Source of the DNA: Methylovulum sp.
GTDB lineage: Bacteria > Pseudomonadota > Gammaproteobacteria > Methylococcales > Methylomonadaceae
DNA: 7,298 nt
Direction: 5' to 3'
Assembly: GCA_016919605.1 (NCBI GenBank)
Contig: JACXTQ010000185.1
Location: forward strand, 1 to 7,298
Below are positions 5,931-7,298 of this stretch, one piece after another. The position numbers were made by a program, and so were the translations under genes. The notes beneath the pieces were generated by a model. The model worked only from the letters and a program-made list of their open reading frames with translations. It was not told where the DNA came from and made no database searches. The first letter of the stretch is position 1. Each line of letters starts with the position of its first letter.

Positions 5931-6089
5931 ATGAGCAGTCGAACCGAACGAGAACATCAGTTAGCGGGTGAAATCCATCACTTACCAATAGGGGGGGTAA
6001 TGGAAGCCATATTGCAGTTGGCTTTATCGATAAAAAAACCGGCCCCGCGCAAGCCATTGGCACCCCCCTTAAACCCTTACTGTCATTAA
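5931..6089 (+). CDS. Small ORF of unknown function, probably disrupted (G7 tract, element insertion)
   Basis: As written the ORF encodes 52 residues starting MSSRTEREHQLAGEIHHLPI and ends at a TAA inside the adjacent repeat element. The start is supported by GGGAGG 5 nt upstream. I do not recognise the family. After a run of seven G (5991-5997) the annotated frame gives a Pro/Lys-rich tail. If the run held eight G, the reading would continue as GGGNGSHIAVGFIDKKTGPA, which looks more like ordinary protein and uses codons more like the neighbours. So the gene is either frameshifted, phase-variable or misread at the homopolymer. Its 3' end has been replaced by the insertion that begins near 6076. 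It lies on the same strand as the coiled-coil gene and may originally have been its operon partner. Confidence 0.4.
   Translation: MSSRTEREHQLAGEIHHLPIGGVMEAILQLALSIKKPAPRKPLAPPLNPYCH
6066..6075. repeat. Left copy of 10-bp target-site duplication
   Basis: CCCTTAAACC is repeated directly at 6378-6387, on the other side of the repeat element. The match extends further (CCCTTA versus CCTTA) if a one-base gap is allowed. Confidence 0.5.
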
Positions 6090-6135
6090 GTTAAGGATTT
6101 GTGCCTTTAATTTCAACAAGATAAAACAATACACT

Positions 6136-6191
6136 ATCGTTCCCACGCCGGAGCGTACCCGCAGGGCATAAATCACTGCCATTAAGTTAAG
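6136..6191 (+). repeat. 56-bp dispersed unit, copy 3
   Basis: This copy matches the inverted copy at 2924-2979 at 55 of 56 positions. Unlike copies 1 and 2 it stands alone, with no inverted partner in this element. Confidence 0.85.
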
Positions 6192-6251
6192 GAATACTAT
6201 TTATATTCAATAACATAGAAAACGCTATTGAGTTAAGGTCGTAGTAAGTTA

Positions 6252-6326
6252 ATCCGTTCGTGGTGAGCCTGTCGAACCATGACCGGATTAACCGTCCACC
6301 CTTCGACCAGCTCAGGGCGAACGGAT
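6252..6326. repeat. Dispersed hairpin with GTTCG/CGAAC arms
   Basis: Arms 6252-6277 (ATCCGTTCG, GAGC, GTCGAA blocks) and 6301-6326 (TTCGAC, GCTC, CGAACGGAT blocks) are inverted copies with two mismatched patches and a loop of about 23 nt. This resembles an intergenic repeat I recall from many proteobacterial genomes. It lies inside the second element. Confidence 0.7.
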
Positions 6327-6377
6327 AATCCTATCTTATTGAAATTACAGGCACAAATCCTTAACTTAATGGCAGTG

Positions 6378-6387
6378 CCCTTAAACC
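6378..6387. repeat. Right copy of 10-bp target-site duplication
   Basis: CCCTTAAACC is identical to 6066-6075 and directly follows the right terminal motif of the element. Confidence 0.5.
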
Positions 6388-6411
6388 TTACCCCACGAGG
6401 AACAGCCCACC

Positions 6412-7143
6412 ATGTTATTTTTTAAAAATTACGGAATCCAAAAAGCCAAGGACATCTCCCGATTATTAGGCGAAGCGATTGTAAAATTTGACCCCGAAGG
6501 GGCTACCGAGGCGGCGATTGCCGAAATAGAAGAAAAGTTTGATAAGCTCAACCTGTCATTTTCTAACGCCAAAAAAGCCTGGGAAAAAGAACACAAAGAG
6601 GCCGAAGCCATCACCGCCTTGTACAACCAACGGCTGGCGGCGGCGGAATTTTTACAGGCCAACCCCGAAAAAGCCGCCGCCCTTAATCAATTGGTCACGT
6701 TGCTTGAAGACATGCAGCCGGATATTGAGCGGGAAAAGCAAGAAGCCGATGATGCCAAGCGGTACATGGACGAGCTGGAAGGCTTGGTCAAGCAATATGC
6801 CGAGAAACTGAGGACTGCCCGCCATACTCTGGAACAGGCAAAAAGGCAAATGGCCCACGCCGAATTGCTGAAAGAACGCGCCCAAGACAAGGCCGAAGCC
6901 GCCAAAATGGCCAGTGGCCTGTCCGGCAGTTCCTCTTCGTTAAGCAGCGCCTTAGATCACATCAACAAGCTGGCCGAAAACTCGCTGGCCGCTGCCGATG
7001 CCGCCAACCGCAAAGCCAGCTTGCTGCAACCCACCCCAGCCGAAGACAACCCCGACATTAAGGCGGCGATGGATGCGGTCAGCGGCAAAGCCCCCGCCGC
7101 CACGTCTATCCAGGACAGGTTGGCGGCGTTGAAGAAGCTGTAA
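6412..7143 (+). CDS. Coiled-coil protein, PspA/IM30 (YjfJ)-like
   Basis: This 243-residue protein is almost entirely helical and highly charged, with no signal peptide or clear membrane helix. Residues from about 30 to 165 form a long coiled coil rich in Glu, Lys, Ala and Gln. A Ser/Gly-rich hinge (SGLSGSSSSLSSA) follows, then a shorter Ala-rich helix (about 180-205), a Pro/Glu-rich linker, and a final short helix ending QDRLAALKKL. This order of coiled coil, SSS hinge, Ala-rich helix and RL-rich terminal helix recalls E. coli YjfJ, a PspA/IM30-family protein. Such proteins act as membrane-associated scaffolds in stress responses. Overall identity looks low, so the family call is tentative. 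The ATG start has GAGGA about 11 nt upstream. The gene follows a repeat element that probably separated it from the small ORF upstream, and the next gene starts 6 nt after its TAA. Confidence 0.6.
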   Translation: MLFFKNYGIQKAKDISRLLGEAIVKFDPEGATEAAIAEIEEKFDKLNLSFSNAKKAWEKEHKEAEAITALYNQRLAAAEFLQANPEKAAALNQLVTLLEDMQPDIEREKQEADDAKRYMDELEGLVKQYAEKLRTARHTLEQAKRQMAHAELLKERAQDKAEAAKMASGLSGSSSSLSSALDHINKLAENSLAAADAANRKASLLQPTPAEDNPDIKAAMDAVSGKAPAATSIQDRLAALKKL

Positions 7144-7149
7144 ATCTCT

Positions 7150-7298
7150 GTGGAAGGTTGGGCGCGTGCGGTCAACACGCACGGTTTGCTGATACCCCAA
7201 GAGATTGCCAACAACTTGATCGCCTTTAGCGAAGACGGCAAAACCATCACTTATTTGCACCAAAACAAAAAACGCAACTACCCCAACCCCGAAGAGCA
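7150..7298 (+). CDS. 5' part of a gene, possibly related to type I restriction-modification proteins
   Basis: The frame is open from just after the previous stop to the window edge, 49 codons if the GTG at 7150 is the start: VEGWARAVNTHGLLIPQEIA, then NNLIAFSEDGKTITYLHQNK and KRNYPNPEE. No ATG is available. A GAAGAAG 12 nt upstream is a poor ribosome binding site, and the frame is the same as that of the coiled-coil gene, separated only by TAA-ATC-TCT. The run ending in KTITYLHQNKKRNYPNPEE resembles, from memory, the segment that precedes the HSDR_N-type nuclease domain in N-6 methylase or type I restriction-associated proteins. The rest lies outside the window, so function is a guess. Its place next to a Septu-like operon would fit a defence island. 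Confidence 0.5.
   Translation, partial: MEGWARAVNTHGLLIPQEIANNLIAFSEDGKTITYLHQNKKRNYPNPEE

Larger units (their letters stand above)
6076..6377. mobile_element. MITE-like non-coding insertion between the small ORF and the coiled-coil gene
   Basis: The ends are inverted copies about 45 bp long. The left end reads ACTGTCATTAAGTTAAGGAT from 6080. The right end, on the complement, reads ACTGCCATTAAGTTAAGGAT from 6376. There are three mismatches over the arms, and flanking 10-bp direct repeats suggest a target-site duplication. Inside are one 56-bp unit (6136-6191) shared with the element upstream of mutS, a degenerate internal end motif (6224-6238, GCTATTGAGTTAAGG) and a separate hairpin (6252-6326). 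There is no ORF. The shared terminal motif makes this the same family as 2674-3025. Mobilisation by an IS4-type transposase encoded elsewhere is inferred only from end sequence and duplication size. Confidence 0.7.

Overview
The window looks like chromosomal DNA of a gammaproteobacterium. The MutS is close to the E. coli protein in length and in the numbering of its key residues. The amount of dispersed hairpin repeats would suit a methanotroph-like genome (Methylococcales), but that family-level guess is weak. No rRNA, tRNA or CRISPR array was seen.

Layout: (1) positions 1-65 may hold the last codons of a rightward gene. (2) mutS lies on the minus strand at 92-2650. (3) A repeat-built, non-coding insertion (2674-3025) sits 23 bp upstream of the mutS start. 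It has inverted ends, an 11-bp direct duplication at its edges and a perfect 34-bp-arm hairpin inside. (4) A JAMM/M67 metallopeptidase gene (3080-3496, minus) follows, with its own promoter and a hairpin at its stop codon. (5) A two-gene minus-strand operon (5534 down to 3566) encodes an ABC-type AAA ATPase and an HNH nuclease of the TIGR02646/PtuB type. This is the Septu anti-phage arrangement, with a 17-bp gene overlap and no reverse transcriptase. (6) The intergenic region 5535-5930 holds a decayed REP-like hairpin and three copies of AAAATAGGGT, one on the likely operon promoter and two as an inverted pair upstream of the rightward genes. (7) A small rightward ORF (5931-6089) has a very good ribosome binding site, is interrupted by a G7 tract and is cut by a second insertion of the same repeat family (about 6076-6377, 10-bp duplication). 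(8) A PspA/YjfJ-like coiled-coil gene (6412-7143) comes next. (9) The window ends in the first 49 codons of a further gene, which resembles the N-terminus of type I restriction-modification-associated proteins.

Taken together, a housekeeping end (mutS, JAMM peptidase) meets an accessory, defence-like block. By eye the ATPase/HNH operon is clearly richer in A+T than mutS, which suits horizontal transfer. The two repeat elements share terminal sequence resembling IS4-type ends and bracket the JAMM gene plus the defence operon. One sits on the mutS upstream region and the other separates the small ORF from the coiled-coil gene. Runs of seven or eight G occur inside mutS, the ATPase gene and the small ORF, and are possible slippage sites.
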